Positions 1 through 8,970 of a stretch of 64,000 bases of DNA are shown here, piece after piece. The notes under the pieces are model-generated. The model worked only from the letters and a program-made list of their open reading frames with translations, made no database searches and had not been told where the DNA came from. Made by a program: the position numbers and the translations under genes. The stretch is from Bacteroidota bacterium (GTDB lineage Bacteria; Bacteroidota; Bacteroidia; B-17B0; Aurantibacillaceae): positions 186,001 through 250,000 of the forward strand of contig JAJNDK010000007.1 of NCBI GenBank assembly GCA_021156365.1, given 5' to 3'. How positions within the stretch are numbered: the first letter of the stretch is position 1; every line of letters begins with the position of its first letter.

Positions 1-1
1 T

Positions 2-1846
2 GGAGCTACACTTGCTGAGCCTGGTATCCACAGGTTTGATTACAACAATTTAACAGGAGTAACAACAAAAAATCCGGCAGCGGCAGCTTATAATACACCG
101 GCTACTTTCCAGAGCTTCATCAATACATATGTAAAGCCACAAACGATCTGGGATCCTACAAAATACATGAATATCTGGGTAACAGATGAGAACAATGCTG
201 TAGGTTTATTAGGATATGCGACATTCCCTGCAGCTTCTACATTGACAGGTCTGCCAGGCGGTACAGGAACTTCTACAACAGATGGTTTATGGTGCTGGGG
301 CAGAGCTTTCGGTACTACCGGAACTCTTTCAGCTCCTTATAACAAAGGACGTACTGCAACACATGAGATCGGACATTGGTTAGGTCTGCGTCACATCTGG
401 GGAGATAACGGACAATGTGGAGCTACTGATTATTGCGTAGATACACCTCCACAAAGAGGAACTACAGGTCCTCCTGCAGGTTGCTACTACGGAAGTCCTA
501 CACATCCGCAAAATGCAGGAACATGTACAAGACCTGATGGTACTGCCGGAGCAAACGTTACAAATACGAATGGTGATATGTTTATGAACTTCATGGACTA
601 TACCGATGATATCGCGATGTACATGTTTACCCCTGATCAGACATTGCGTATCCAGACAGCTATGGCAAACGGAACGCACCGTAAATTTTTAGGTACGCAC
701 GGTATTTGTAACACAACTCCTGCTGCTCCGGTTGCTGCTTTCACTATTCCTGCTACAGGTTGTACAGGTAATGCGGTGGCTACTACCAATAACTCTACAG
801 GAACTCCAACTCCGACTTTTGCATGGTCTTCAGCACCTGCAACAGGCGTTAGTTTTTCCAATGCAACTGCATCTGCTCCGACTATTACATTTACAACTCC
901 GGGAACATACACGATCAGTGTTACAGCTACCAATACACAAGGCAATAACTCTGCTAACCAGACGATCGTTATCACCAACTGTACACTTACACAGTGTGAT
1001 ACGCTGATGAACCTTGCGGATACCAATACCATCACTATTTACAGGGTTCCGGCTGCACAAGGTGGTGGATATCTGTCAGGTAACAACGGTTATGGCGATA
1101 CGCACAAAGGCGAGTATTATACACAATCAGGTATCAGCGGAAGCCAGGTTACAGGTGTTATCACTTATTTCTATGCGAACGGTGCTATCGGAACAGGCGG
1201 AAACCCATCCGGAACATTGGCGTTCCAGCTTTATACCGGAAATGGTACAACTGGTCCTGCAGGAACTGCTGTAAGAAACGATAATGTTACTCTCGGTACT
1301 ATTGCATCCGGTGGTTTTGCAAGCGGAGCCCTCCTGGCTTATGCGCATACATTTTCCACTCCATACACACTGGCGGCTAATGAATTCCATACGGTTATTC
1401 AATTGCCTACTACCACCGGTGATACGGCAGTTGTATTATCCAGCTTGTTCAATATGACGAATCTGGGTGCTACAGGATGGGAAAAATGGAACGGAGCATG
1501 GGCAACTACTGCTGCCAATTACTCGCAGACTTCCATGGCTTTTGCTATCTTCCCGATCGTTTGCCCTGCATCGGTTGGTCTGGCTGCAAGCGAGCTGAAC
1601 TCACAGATCGCTGTATTCCCTAACCCAAGCACTGGTGTGATCAACATGGCATTTGCATTAAGCAATCAAAGCGATGTGAAGATCGATGTAACCAATATGC
1701 TGGGTCAGTCGGTTTACACTTCCTTGGAAAAAGCAATGAGCGCAGGTACTAAAACAATTGACCTGAGTCACGTTAGCAAAGGTGTTTACCTGGTAACTAT
1801 CTCTACAGGAAAAGATAAAATGGTGAGAAAAGTGGTTATTGACTAA
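2..1846 (+). CDS. Secreted M43-family (pappalysin-like) zinc metalloprotease with PKD and T9SS sorting domain, 5' partial
   Basis: The reading frame is open from base 2, so the N-terminus lies outside the window; 614 residues are visible. The zinc site HEIGHWLGLRH (HExxHxxGxxH, bases 362-394) and the Met-turn region around NFMDYTDD identify a metzincin of the M43 cytophagalysin/pappalysin type. A PKD-like beta domain follows (about bases 730-990), then a beta-rich region of unknown function. The last 80 or so residues form a T9SS type A sorting domain (FPNPSTG start, GVYLVTIS, basic end). Inference: the protein is exported, moved across the outer membrane by T9SS, and acts as a surface or extracellular protease. 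A stem-loop terminator follows the stop. Confidence 0.93.
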   Translation, partial: GATLAEPGIHRFDYNNLTGVTTKNPAAAAYNTPATFQSFINTYVKPQTIWDPTKYMNIWVTDENNAVGLLGYATFPAASTLTGLPGGTGTSTTDGLWCWGRAFGTTGTLSAPYNKGRTATHEIGHWLGLRHIWGDNGQCGATDYCVDTPPQRGTTGPPAGCYYGSPTHPQNAGTCTRPDGTAGANVTNTNGDMFMNFMDYTDDIAMYMFTPDQTLRIQTAMANGTHRKFLGTHGICNTTPAAPVAAFTIPATGCTGNAVATTNNSTGTPTPTFAWSSAPATGVSFSNATASAPTITFTTPGTYTISVTATNTQGNNSANQTIVITNCTLTQCDTLMNLADTNTITIYRVPAAQGGGYLSGNNGYGDTHKGEYYTQSGISGSQVTGVITYFYANGAIGTGGNPSGTLAFQLYTGNGTTGPAGTAVRNDNVTLGTIASGGFASGALLAYAHTFSTPYTLAANEFHTVIQLPTTTGDTAVVLSSLFNMTNLGATGWEKWNGAWATTAANYSQTSMAFAIFPIVCPASVGLAASELNSQIAVFPNPSTGVINMAFALSNQSDVKIDVTNMLGQSVYTSLEKAMSAGTKTIDLSHVSKGVYLVTISTGKDKMVRKVVID

Positions 1847-1868
1847 TTAACATCTCTTTCATATTTAG

Positions 1869-1906
1869 AAGCCGTTCCGACACATTCGTCGGGACGGCTT
1901 TTTTAT
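1869..1906 (+). terminator. Rho-independent terminator after the M43 protease gene
   Basis: An 11-bp stem (1871-1881 with 1888-1898, one G-U pair) encloses a 6-base loop and is followed by a T run. It lies 25 bases after the stop codon. Confidence 0.85.
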
Positions 1907-1952
1907 TTGTCTAATTTTCCTGCCCGGAGCGTAGAAACAGGTGCGAAGGGGG

Positions 1953-1960
1953 TATCTTTG
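1953..1960 (+). promoter_or_regulatory. Bacteroidota -7 box (TATCTTTG)
   Basis: TATCTTTG matches TAnnTTTG exactly and lies 29 bases before the ATG of the 70-residue ORF. No clear -33 TTG is seen. Confidence 0.6.
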
Positions 1961-1988
1961 CCACGTATTACCTTTAAAACCTAACTAA

Positions 1989-2201
1989 ATGCTTGAATCT
2001 ACTGTTGAACTTATCGGAGAAGCGCTTACAAGTGTACTCATCCGTTTGCCAGGTGCGTTTATACGCTGGATCGTTTTCGGAAAAATGGATTTTAATGAAT
2101 ACTTCGAAGATGACTGGGAAAGCAATTCAGTTCCGGTAATTATGGTGTTGGTCCCTTTGCTTATTGTTGTTACTTCTTTCAGAAGCACCTATTACATCTA
2201 A
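1989..2201 (+). CDS. Small hydrophobic protein, tandem paralogue 1
   Basis: This 70-residue protein has an amphipathic N-terminus, the segment LPGAFIRWIVFGK, an acidic middle and a C-terminal membrane helix (VPVIMVLVPLLIVVTSF). The same core occurs in the next ORF as FPGALIRWIVFRK, so the two are tandem paralogues; that conservation is the best evidence that this ORF is translated. It has its own TAnnTTTG box and a stem-loop terminator. The function is not recognised. Inference: a small inner-membrane protein. Confidence 0.7.
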   Translation: MLESTVELIGEALTSVLIRLPGAFIRWIVFGKMDFNEYFEDDWESNSVPVIMVLVPLLIVVTSFRSTYYI

Positions 2202-2235
2202 GTCTGGTTTTTTCTCTTTTTAGAATCATTAACAC

Positions 2236-2262
2236 GTCCTTCTGAACGAAGGTCTTTTCTTA
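2236..2262 (+). terminator. Stem-loop terminator after small ORF 1
   Basis: The stem CCTTC/GAAGG (2238-2242 with 2248-2252) is followed by a T-rich tract. It is preceded by AATCATTAACACG (2224-2236), and the same 13 bases precede the terminator of the next ORF. Confidence 0.65.
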
Positions 2263-2265
2263 TTC

Positions 2266-2273
2266 TATATTTG
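2266..2273 (+). promoter_or_regulatory. Bacteroidota -7 box (TATATTTG)
   Basis: This is an exact TAnnTTTG match 21 bases upstream of the ATG of the 84-residue ORF. Confidence 0.55.
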
Positions 2274-2293
2274 TTACAACTTGTTGAAGCAAA

Positions 2294-2548
2294 ATGGAGG
2301 AACTTCTCTTTTATATTTTAGCTGCAATTTTAGAATCGGTGCTTGTGCCCGTGTTAGGCTTTCCCGGGGCGCTTATCCGCTGGATAGTATTCAGAAAAAA
2401 GACATTACAGGAATACTGGCAGCGACATAAAGAGAAAGATGCGTCAATTGTATTCCTGCTATGTTTTGCAGTGTTTATTGGTATCGTAACGTTTCAAATA
2501 TACATTCACTCGTATTATCATCATCCCGTGCAGACCTTTGCCGCCTGA
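2294..2548 (+). CDS. Small hydrophobic protein, tandem paralogue 2
   Basis: The 84-residue protein has a hydrophobic N-terminal segment, the shared core FPGALIRWIVFRK, a charged stretch (QEYWQRHKEKD) and a second membrane helix (IVFLLCFAVFIGIVTFQIYI). It is paralogous to the upstream 70-residue ORF and carries the same promoter/terminator arrangement. Function unknown; the layout fits a two-helix membrane protein with a short cytoplasmic charged loop. Confidence 0.72.
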   Translation: MEELLFYILAAILESVLVPVLGFPGALIRWIVFRKKTLQEYWQRHKEKDASIVFLLCFAVFIGIVTFQIYIHSYYHHPVQTFAA

Positions 2549-2572
2549 TGCTCATTTTACAATCATTAACAC

Positions 2573-2606
2573 GCCTTGTGTAAAAGGCTGGTTGCTTTTT
2601 TTATTT
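2573..2606 (+). terminator. Stem-loop terminator after small ORF 2
   Basis: GCCTT/AAGGC (2573-2577 with 2584-2588) is followed by a T-rich tract. The flanking AATCATTAACACG at 2561-2573 repeats the one at 2224-2236, so the duplicated unit includes the terminator. Confidence 0.65.
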
Positions 2607-2631
2607 TTGATATAGTCAATCTTTGTATAGT

Positions 2632-2754
2632 ATGAAAGATCCCGGATACGTTTTTGTAAAAGTTATTTTATGGATATTGTTTCCGATAGATATGTTGTGG
2701 AACCTGATCGCAGGTGAAGAGAGGCACCACGGCCACTTCCGCCGGTGCATATAA
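2632..2754 (+). CDS. Tiny hydrophobic ORF, 40 residues
   Basis: The ORF runs from ATG 2632 to TAA 2752-2754. It has a hydrophobic stretch (YVFVKVILWILFPIDMLWNLI) and then a His/Arg-rich end. A near-consensus -7 box (AATCTTTG, 2618-2625) lies just upstream. No family is recognised. Its position between other tiny membrane ORFs and the promoter-like box support it, but no paralogue is visible in the window, so it may be a chance ORF. Confidence 0.4.
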   Translation: MKDPGYVFVKVILWILFPIDMLWNLIAGEERHHGHFRRCI

Positions 2755-2941
2755 ACAGGAAAAACAGAGATGCCCGCAGGCAAAAAAGAAAAAAATGCCT
2801 GTCCGTCACGTAGATTGATTTTTCAGTTTTGATGTGTTTCTGTTTTCCAATATTCCCTATTATAAAATTCTTCAGTCAGCATTTCCTGTTTCCTTTATGA
2901 ACTATTAACAAGAAACTAAACATAGCTTTTGGTGCTTCTTT

Positions 2942-2949
2942 TATCTTTG
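2942..2949 (+). promoter_or_regulatory. Bacteroidota -7 box (TATCTTTG)
   Basis: This is an exact TAnnTTTG match 31 bases before the ATG of the 57-residue ORF. The preceding 2755-2941 holds nothing else I can name. Confidence 0.55.
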
Positions 2950-2980
2950 TTTAGCCCCTTTACCGGTAAACAAAAGCATA

Positions 2981-3154
2981 ATGGAGATTTTTATAGAAAT
3001 TATACTTGAAGTGTTTTTTTCTCGTATACTCAGGTTATTAAACCTCTATTCTTCTTTCCTCAGGATCTTTTTTGCAGGTCTTCTTCTGATATGTTTTTCA
3101 CTTGTACTCATTGCGGTCTACTTGATATACATGGTACAAACGCACGCTCCTTAA
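2981..3154 (+). CDS. Tiny membrane ORF, 57 residues
   Basis: The ORF runs from ATG 2981 to TAA 3152-3154. It starts MEIFIEIILEVFFSRILRLL and has one strong membrane helix (IFFAGLLLICFSLVLIAVYL) near the C-terminus, a layout like the two paralogous ORFs upstream though the core motif is not conserved. A TATCTTTG box precedes it. Its stop overlaps the stop of the convergent LRR gene by four bases. Function unknown. Confidence 0.45.
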   Translation: MEIFIEIILEVFFSRILRLLNLYSSFLRIFFAGLLLICFSLVLIAVYLIYMVQTHAP

Positions 3155-4005
3155 TTCAGGATCTTACAACCGGGCAGCAATATTCTCAATTCTTCAAGGT
3201 CGTCTTTGGTAAGCTTGTTTCCCCGTAGGTCAAGCTGTGTAAGCTTCGTAAGCAGGCAGATAGTATCCGGGATCTTTGTGATCTTATTGTTTTTCAAAGA
3301 AAGATGGATCAGCTTATTGCATTTATAAATGGAACGCGGGATCTCTCTGATCTGGTTAAAATCAAGGATCAGTACTTCCAGTTCAGGTGTTCTGTCCATT
3401 TCGGGCAATGCCTGCACACGTGAATTGGAAACAGATATATATTTTGCGCCGGGTACACGAAAGATCTGTTTCGGGCAGCTGTCCAGCACCACACTTTCAA
3501 AAGCGATCTCCTGCAACAACGAAAGACGTTTCAGCTGGTTGCTGATGCGAAGTGTATCTTCTATATTCCCGATGTGCAGTACTTTCAGGCTATTCAGCGC
3601 CGCTATTTCATTGGGGATCGAATCGATCTTACAACCGAACAATTCCAGGTAGGTAAGATTGTGCAGGCCATGCATGTTTTTAGGGAAAGCGCTGAAATTA
3701 TTATTGATAGATGCAAAATACATCAGGCTGCTCAGCTTCGAAAAGTCCGGTGGGAATTGTTCCAGGCCATTGGATGACAACTGCAGCGCCTGCAGATGTT
3801 TCAGCTTGCCGATCTTGTTGAATAATTTAGGTTCCACGGTCTGGTAACTTAGATCCATCCTGTAAACATCCGAGGATACTTTTAATGCGCTTTTCAGATC
3901 TTTATAGGTTTGCGCGCCATACGGACCGTACTTTTCAAAAGGAGTTGCCTGTGCAGCGGCCAGGTAAACAGAGACAAGGAAAAGTATAGAGAGAATGGAC
4001 CGCAT
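3151..4005 (-). CDS. Secreted leucine-rich-repeat protein
   Basis: The start chosen is the Met of MRSILSILFLVSVYLAAAQA, a clear signal peptide, giving 284 residues. An upstream in-frame ATG (4078-4080) would add 25 residues before the signal peptide and overlap the helicase gene, so it is less likely. The rest is a run of LRRs of the bacterial/Ras-suppressor type (spacing about 23 residues, for example LIHLSLKNNKITKIPDTI and LTQLDLRGNKLT). LRRs give a curved binding surface; the ligand is unknown. There is no T9SS tail or lipobox, so it is probably periplasmic. It follows the helicase gene in the same orientation. Confidence 0.85.
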   Translation of the reverse strand: MRSILSILFLVSVYLAAAQATPFEKYGPYGAQTYKDLKSALKVSSDVYRMDLSYQTVEPKLFNKIGKLKHLQALQLSSNGLEQFPPDFSKLSSLMYFASINNNFSAFPKNMHGLHNLTYLELFGCKIDSIPNEIAALNSLKVLHIGNIEDTLRISNQLKRLSLLQEIAFESVVLDSCPKQIFRVPGAKYISVSNSRVQALPEMDRTPELEVLILDFNQIREIPRSIYKCNKLIHLSLKNNKITKIPDTICLLTKLTQLDLRGNKLTKDDLEELRILLPGCKILN

Positions 4006-4073
4006 AGCTAAAACAATTGTAGGGAATATTTTTAACAAAAGCAATGTTTTACACGGCGAGAATTCACATTCCG

Positions 4074-7000
4074 TCAACACTCTATTACGCTGCGGTCATA
4101 CAGGTACACCAGGAATTTTTTGCAGTTCGTATATCCCATCTCTGCCAGAGCGGTTGCATAGGAATCGAGCTGACCGATATAGGTATCGGAATGCTTACCT
4201 GTTTTGAAATCAATAATAAGAGTTGCATCGTCCTTAAAGATCAGGCGATCGGGGCGGAGCACATTTCCGTGTTGCGAAAGGATCTCTGTCTCATTCAGCA
4301 CCTTCAAACCCTCTTCAAAAAACGGTTGGATAGCTTCGGAGTGAATGATCTCCCGGATCTCTGTTTTCATCTCTGCCGCTTCTTCTGCATTGATCAGTCC
4401 TTCTACGATACATTGCTGTATTGCTTTCTCCACATCGACAGGAGTATTGATCCTTGAAAAGATATAATGCATCAACACACCGATCTCCCTGTTTTCGTGG
4501 TCGGCTTTCCGTCCTTTTTCTTCGTAACCCGATTTTATACTGATCACACGGCTCCAGTTTTTCAGTTCTACATCATAGGAAAAACGATTGATCTCTTTCT
4601 CGTGTTCCGTTCCCTGTGCAGGGCTTCCTATCTGCAAATGCATAGCTGTTTCGGGCAATCCGTGTTTTTCTTTTGCAAAATCCCGCAGAAAGGAATAGGT
4701 GTTCAAAGCCGTAGCCCTCGGTGCTTTGGAAATAATATGCAGATGATCGGCAGCCCGGGTAAAAGCTACATACAGGAGGTTCACGTTGTCCAGCACCTGC
4801 TTCTGTTTTTCTTCGTCATACACATCTGCAAACACGGTACGGCTCATTTCGGATGTAGGCTTCACCAGCGCTACACCGATATCCTCACCGGGTTCTATCC
4901 AGATGTAGTCGCTTCTGTCATACGCCCAGTTACAGAACGGAAGGATAACGACCGGGAACTCCAGCCCCTTCGATTTGTGAATGGTAATGATCCGCACGGC
5001 ATTGCTCCCTTCCGGCATTTTCAAAGAAGCGCTTGCACTCCGTTTGTCCCACCATTCAAGAAAAGCGGCAATACTGTTGGTGTTGAATGCAGTGAAAGAG
5101 ATCAGCTCATCAAGGAAGAACTGTATGTAATTTTTGCTCTCCTTCAATCCGAAGGTTTCGATCAGCTTGATCACACATTCCAGCAAGGGAAGGCTCACAA
5201 AGTCTGCAGGATTAAATTCAATGCCTGCTTCTCTCAGAATACGCCTTAGGTTTGTGCTCACGAACCCGGCATTCAGCTCTACGAAATACTCGCTTTTGCT
5301 TTTTCCGATCAGGATATTTTTATCCACCAGGAAATTGAGAATGGAAGTTGTGGACACGGCATTGTCCGGTTGCGACAGGAATTGCAGCATATCCAGCAGG
5401 AAACGGATCTCCGTGCTGTTCTTCAGCAGGAGCGAATCGGAAGAGATCACCGGGATGTTTTTTGAGGTAAGGAAATCAGCAACCAGGTTCCCTTCGAAAT
5501 TTTTGCGTACAACCACAACGATATCTCTCAGCTGATGGCCGTATTGCAGGTTTTCGTTTATATACACAAGCATCTGTTCGAGGCTCCTTTCCGGATCTTC
5601 GTCTTTCGCAATAAAGTCAAGCGTCACATAACCACCCTGTTTTTTATCCGTTGTTTTCTGGTTCACGGAATGGTAGATCTTTTTCCAGCGCTCGTGCAGC
5701 TCTTTTTCGCTGATCCAGCTGAAGAACGCATTGTTGAATTCGATCACATTTTTTAAGCTTCTGTAATTGTATTCCAGCTGGCGCACATGTGCATTCCTTG
5801 CCAATGATGCTTCCCAGAAATCTTTATTTTCTGTATTCCTTACCAGGGGCAATTCCGGGAGCGAGTCGAACTGCTCAGCCTCGCCACCTCTCCAGCGGTA
5901 AATGGATTGTTTACCGTCGCCAACGATCAGGTTAAAATTCCCTTCTGATAAAGAATTGTCGAGCAGGGGCAGAAGGTTCTGCCATTGTGTGGAAGAAGTA
6001 TCCTGGAACTCGTCGAGCAGGAAATGTTTGTACCGCTCCCCGATCTTTTCGTAAATGAACGGAACCGGCTCGGTACTGATGATCTGTGCTATGCGCTGGT
6101 TGAATTCGCTGATGAATAATATATTCTCTTCTTCCTTGAAAGCCTGCACCAGCTTATCGATCTCGTTGATCAGGCTCAGTGAATACAGGTCTTTCAGAAT
6201 GGAACGCCGGATAATATAATCACTGATGTTCTTTTCTATCAGCTCCTGCGCTTTTTCGAAAAGCCCGCGGATCTTTCCTTTAATGGAGTCGATCGTTGTT
6301 TCAGCAGCTCCGTTGCCTTTTTTTGCAGTGTACCATTTGTCTTCGTTAATGCTTGCCCGTACGTAACTTCCAACGAGGTTGTCTTCCGTAAATCGCAATT
6401 CGGACAGTTTTTTGAAATAGCCGCAAATCCCTTTGTCCGAATAATAAAAATCGGTTACCTGCAGGTTGTTTTGACGAAGCAATTCAAAAAATGTATCCCC
6501 AATCTCTTTCAGCTCTTTTTCCAGTGATTTGTTCCGCACGATCAATTGCCTGCGGATCTCGGTGAAATCGGAAATGCTCAGTGAACGTAGTACGGAAGTC
6601 TTTTCCACATCCGAATTGCGCAGGATCTTTTCTGCAAAGCTTTTGATCTCTTCATCTACCTGCCAGCTTTTCTGTTCGTCGGTCTTGCTTCTGGAAAATT
6701 CCAGCACCAGCTTTGTAATGTCTTCGTCGATACCGATCCGTGAGATAAGCTGATCGATACATTTCGAAATGATCTCACTTTCGTCGGTCTCGATATCGAA
6801 GTTCACCGGCAGATCCAGATCGTGCGAAAAATTCCGGATGATCGTATGCGTGAAGCTATCAATAGTGCTGATCGAAAAATTTCCGTAATTGTGCAGGATG
6901 TCGAAGAGCAAAGTGAGTGAGCGTTTTTTCAATGCTGTCTGATCTATGCTTAGTTCCGCGCAAAGGATCTCTTGCAGGTTTTCGTTCTTTCCTTCCGAAA

Positions 7001-7205
7001 GTTCTTTCAGCGCTCTCAGCACACGTTCTTTCATTTCGGCCGCAGCCTTGTTGGTAAAAGTGATGGCAAGGATGCGTTTGTATCGTTGCGGTGGGTTTTG
7101 CGTATCCGACAGAGCGATCTTCAGGAACTCTTTCACCAATGTGAAAGTCTTCCCTGAACCTGCTGAAGATTTATAAATGACGAAGTTTTTGCCGGCAGCG
7201 CTCAT
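4074..7205 (-). CDS. UvrD/RecB-like helicase with C-terminal PD-(D/E)XK nuclease (AddA-type)
   Basis: The 1043-residue protein has superfamily 1 helicase motifs: Walker A GSGKT (residues 16-20), motif II LLDEFQDTS, GDGKQSIYRWRGGE, motif IV-like YNYRSL, motif V TIHKSKGLEFP and motif VI YVAFTRAADHL. The C-terminal 150 residues carry a RecB-family nuclease (GVLMHYIF, LRPDRLIF, IIDFKTGK near residue 1000). Known role of the family: processing double-strand DNA ends for recombination. AddA normally works with an AddB partner; no AddB-like gene is in the window, and the gene upstream is a divergent protease. The start MSAAGKNF places Walker A at the usual distance. Confidence 0.93.
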   Translation of the reverse strand: MSAAGKNFVIYKSSAGSGKTFTLVKEFLKIALSDTQNPPQRYKRILAITFTNKAAAEMKERVLRALKELSEGKNENLQEILCAELSIDQTALKKRSLTLLFDILHNYGNFSISTIDSFTHTIIRNFSHDLDLPVNFDIETDESEIISKCIDQLISRIGIDEDITKLVLEFSRSKTDEQKSWQVDEEIKSFAEKILRNSDVEKTSVLRSLSISDFTEIRRQLIVRNKSLEKELKEIGDTFFELLRQNNLQVTDFYYSDKGICGYFKKLSELRFTEDNLVGSYVRASINEDKWYTAKKGNGAAETTIDSIKGKIRGLFEKAQELIEKNISDYIIRRSILKDLYSLSLINEIDKLVQAFKEEENILFISEFNQRIAQIISTEPVPFIYEKIGERYKHFLLDEFQDTSSTQWQNLLPLLDNSLSEGNFNLIVGDGKQSIYRWRGGEAEQFDSLPELPLVRNTENKDFWEASLARNAHVRQLEYNYRSLKNVIEFNNAFFSWISEKELHERWKKIYHSVNQKTTDKKQGGYVTLDFIAKDEDPERSLEQMLVYINENLQYGHQLRDIVVVVRKNFEGNLVADFLTSKNIPVISSDSLLLKNSTEIRFLLDMLQFLSQPDNAVSTTSILNFLVDKNILIGKSKSEYFVELNAGFVSTNLRRILREAGIEFNPADFVSLPLLECVIKLIETFGLKESKNYIQFFLDELISFTAFNTNSIAAFLEWWDKRSASASLKMPEGSNAVRIITIHKSKGLEFPVVILPFCNWAYDRSDYIWIEPGEDIGVALVKPTSEMSRTVFADVYDEEKQKQVLDNVNLLYVAFTRAADHLHIISKAPRATALNTYSFLRDFAKEKHGLPETAMHLQIGSPAQGTEHEKEINRFSYDVELKNWSRVISIKSGYEEKGRKADHENREIGVLMHYIFSRINTPVDVEKAIQQCIVEGLINAEEAAEMKTEIREIIHSEAIQPFFEEGLKVLNETEILSQHGNVLRPDRLIFKDDATLIIDFKTGKHSDTYIGQLDSYATALAEMGYTNCKKFLVYLYDRSVIEC

Positions 7206-7254
7206 CTTGCTTTAAACCCCTAAATTTAGTATTATTGTAGTAGAATCCGGGTAC

Positions 7255-8913
7255 ATGAAACGCCTTTTTTTATTTTTCTTTTTTCTTTCTGCCGGGGCAT
7301 ATGCAACGGCCGGTACTGATACCGCTCCCCACCGGAAAGGAGAGCTGATCGTATTAATGAAAGCAGGAGCGAATGTGCAAACCTTGCTGGAAAAAAACGC
7401 ATGGTGTAACGGCATTCCTACAAAACTGCAGATCTCTTTGTGCCTTGCAAAAACATCGGGTATCTGGCTCCTGCAATTCGATTCGATAGCAGTGGAGGAA
7501 GAACAATTACTCAGGAATGTTCGATCTGCTCCCGGCGTAGCATTGGCACAATTCAATCATTACATCAGCCAGCGTGGCATTCCGGATGATACTCAGTTTG
7601 CCAACCAGTATGCATTGAATAACACCGGGCAGGCAGGAGGAACAGTGGATGCGGATATCGATGCGGTGGAAGCCTGGGATGTTACTACGGGAGGTCTCAG
7701 TGCATTAGGCGATACGATCGTTGTAGCGGTTATCGATGCAGGCTTCCAGGTAACACATCCCGATCTTAATTTCTGGAAAAATTATCATGAAATAGCAGGC
7801 AATGGAATAGATGATGATGGCAATGGGTATGTGGACGATGTGAACGGATGGAATGTTTTTCTGCACAACAATACGATCGTTAACAACCAGCACGGCACCC
7901 ATGTGGCAGGCATAGTAGGAGCAAGGGGCAATAATAATTTAGGTGTATCGGGTGTATGCTGGAATGTGAAGCTGATGCCGGTGGTAGGAGCAACTACGGT
8001 TGAAAGCCAGGCCATTGAAGCGTATGATTATGTGATGGAATGCAGGCGACTTTACAATACCAGCAATGGTGCGAAAGGCGCTTTTGTAGTAGCTACCAAT
8101 TCATCATTTGGGGTGGATCATGGCTTACCGGCCAACTTTCCGATCTGGTGTGCGTATTATGATTCACTGGGCAGGGTAGGGGTATTGAGCGCCGGAGCTA
8201 CGGCTAACAGCAATTGGGATGTGGATGCAGCAGGTGATATTCCCTGCAATTGTCCGAGCCCGTTTTTTATCGGTGTATCCAGTACCGACAGGAACGATGC
8301 GAAAGTGGGTAATTCAGGTTACGGCGTGCAGTCGATCGACCTTGCTGCACCGGGAGCTTCCGTTTATTCAACGTATACAGGCAGCTCCTACAACACGCTG
8401 ACTGGCACATCCATGGCATCTCCGCATGTGGCAGGATCTATAGCACTTATGTATGCCGCCGCCTGCGATTCGTTCATGATGGATTATCGTTTGTATCCCG
8501 ATAGCATTGCCGGCATCATGAAAATGATCCTGATGAATGCGGTTGATCAGAAGATAGGGTTTGACACCCTCTATTATTCGGGTGGACGGTTGAATGTATC
8601 CAATGCAGTGCATGGGGTACAGCAGTATGGAGATTGTTCTACAATAGGGATGGGGGAACAGCCATCGGTATTTATACAGGCAATTTATCCGAATCCTTCT
8701 ATTGATGAAGTGAGTGTCGTATTTACGGAGACGAATGAACAAGTCAGCATAGAGTTAAGCGACATGGCAGGAAGATTGCTGAAGAATGTAGCTGTTGGCA
8801 AGGGATCTCCCATGCGGATCGATGTGTCGGGGCTGGAAACAGGGATTTATTTTTTAACAATCGTATCGGGAGCACAGAGAGGCAGGGCAGAAAAGCTGAT
8901 CAAAATAAATTAG
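7255..8913 (+). CDS. Secreted subtilisin-like serine protease (S8) with T9SS sorting domain
   Basis: The 552-residue protein has a signal peptide (residues 1-20) and a short inhibitor-like prosegment (about 28-100). The S8 catalytic domain has Asp161 (VIDAG), His213 (HGTHVAG) and Ser386 (GTSMASPH), with oxyanion Asn282 (TNSSFG). The C-terminal 80 residues are a T9SS type A domain (IYPNPSIDE, TGIYFLTIV). Family knowledge: a calcium-stabilised broad-specificity endopeptidase. Here it is probably cell-surface or extracellular. It is divergent from the helicase gene with only 49 bases between. Confidence 0.94.
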   Translation: MKRLFLFFFFLSAGAYATAGTDTAPHRKGELIVLMKAGANVQTLLEKNAWCNGIPTKLQISLCLAKTSGIWLLQFDSIAVEEEQLLRNVRSAPGVALAQFNHYISQRGIPDDTQFANQYALNNTGQAGGTVDADIDAVEAWDVTTGGLSALGDTIVVAVIDAGFQVTHPDLNFWKNYHEIAGNGIDDDGNGYVDDVNGWNVFLHNNTIVNNQHGTHVAGIVGARGNNNLGVSGVCWNVKLMPVVGATTVESQAIEAYDYVMECRRLYNTSNGAKGAFVVATNSSFGVDHGLPANFPIWCAYYDSLGRVGVLSAGATANSNWDVDAAGDIPCNCPSPFFIGVSSTDRNDAKVGNSGYGVQSIDLAAPGASVYSTYTGSSYNTLTGTSMASPHVAGSIALMYAAACDSFMMDYRLYPDSIAGIMKMILMNAVDQKIGFDTLYYSGGRLNVSNAVHGVQQYGDCSTIGMGEQPSVFIQAIYPNPSIDEVSVVFTETNEQVSIELSDMAGRLLKNVAVGKGSPMRIDVSGLETGIYFLTIVSGAQRGRAEKLIKIN

Positions 8914-8970
8914 GTAGTTAATAACTTTTACCTTCAGATTCGTTCCAATCTGATTAATTTCACAAAAAAA

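Noticed and set aside
4467-5249. 260-residue plus-strand ORF
   Set aside because: It is antisense to the helicase-nuclease coding sequence and shows no recognisable motif or promoter.
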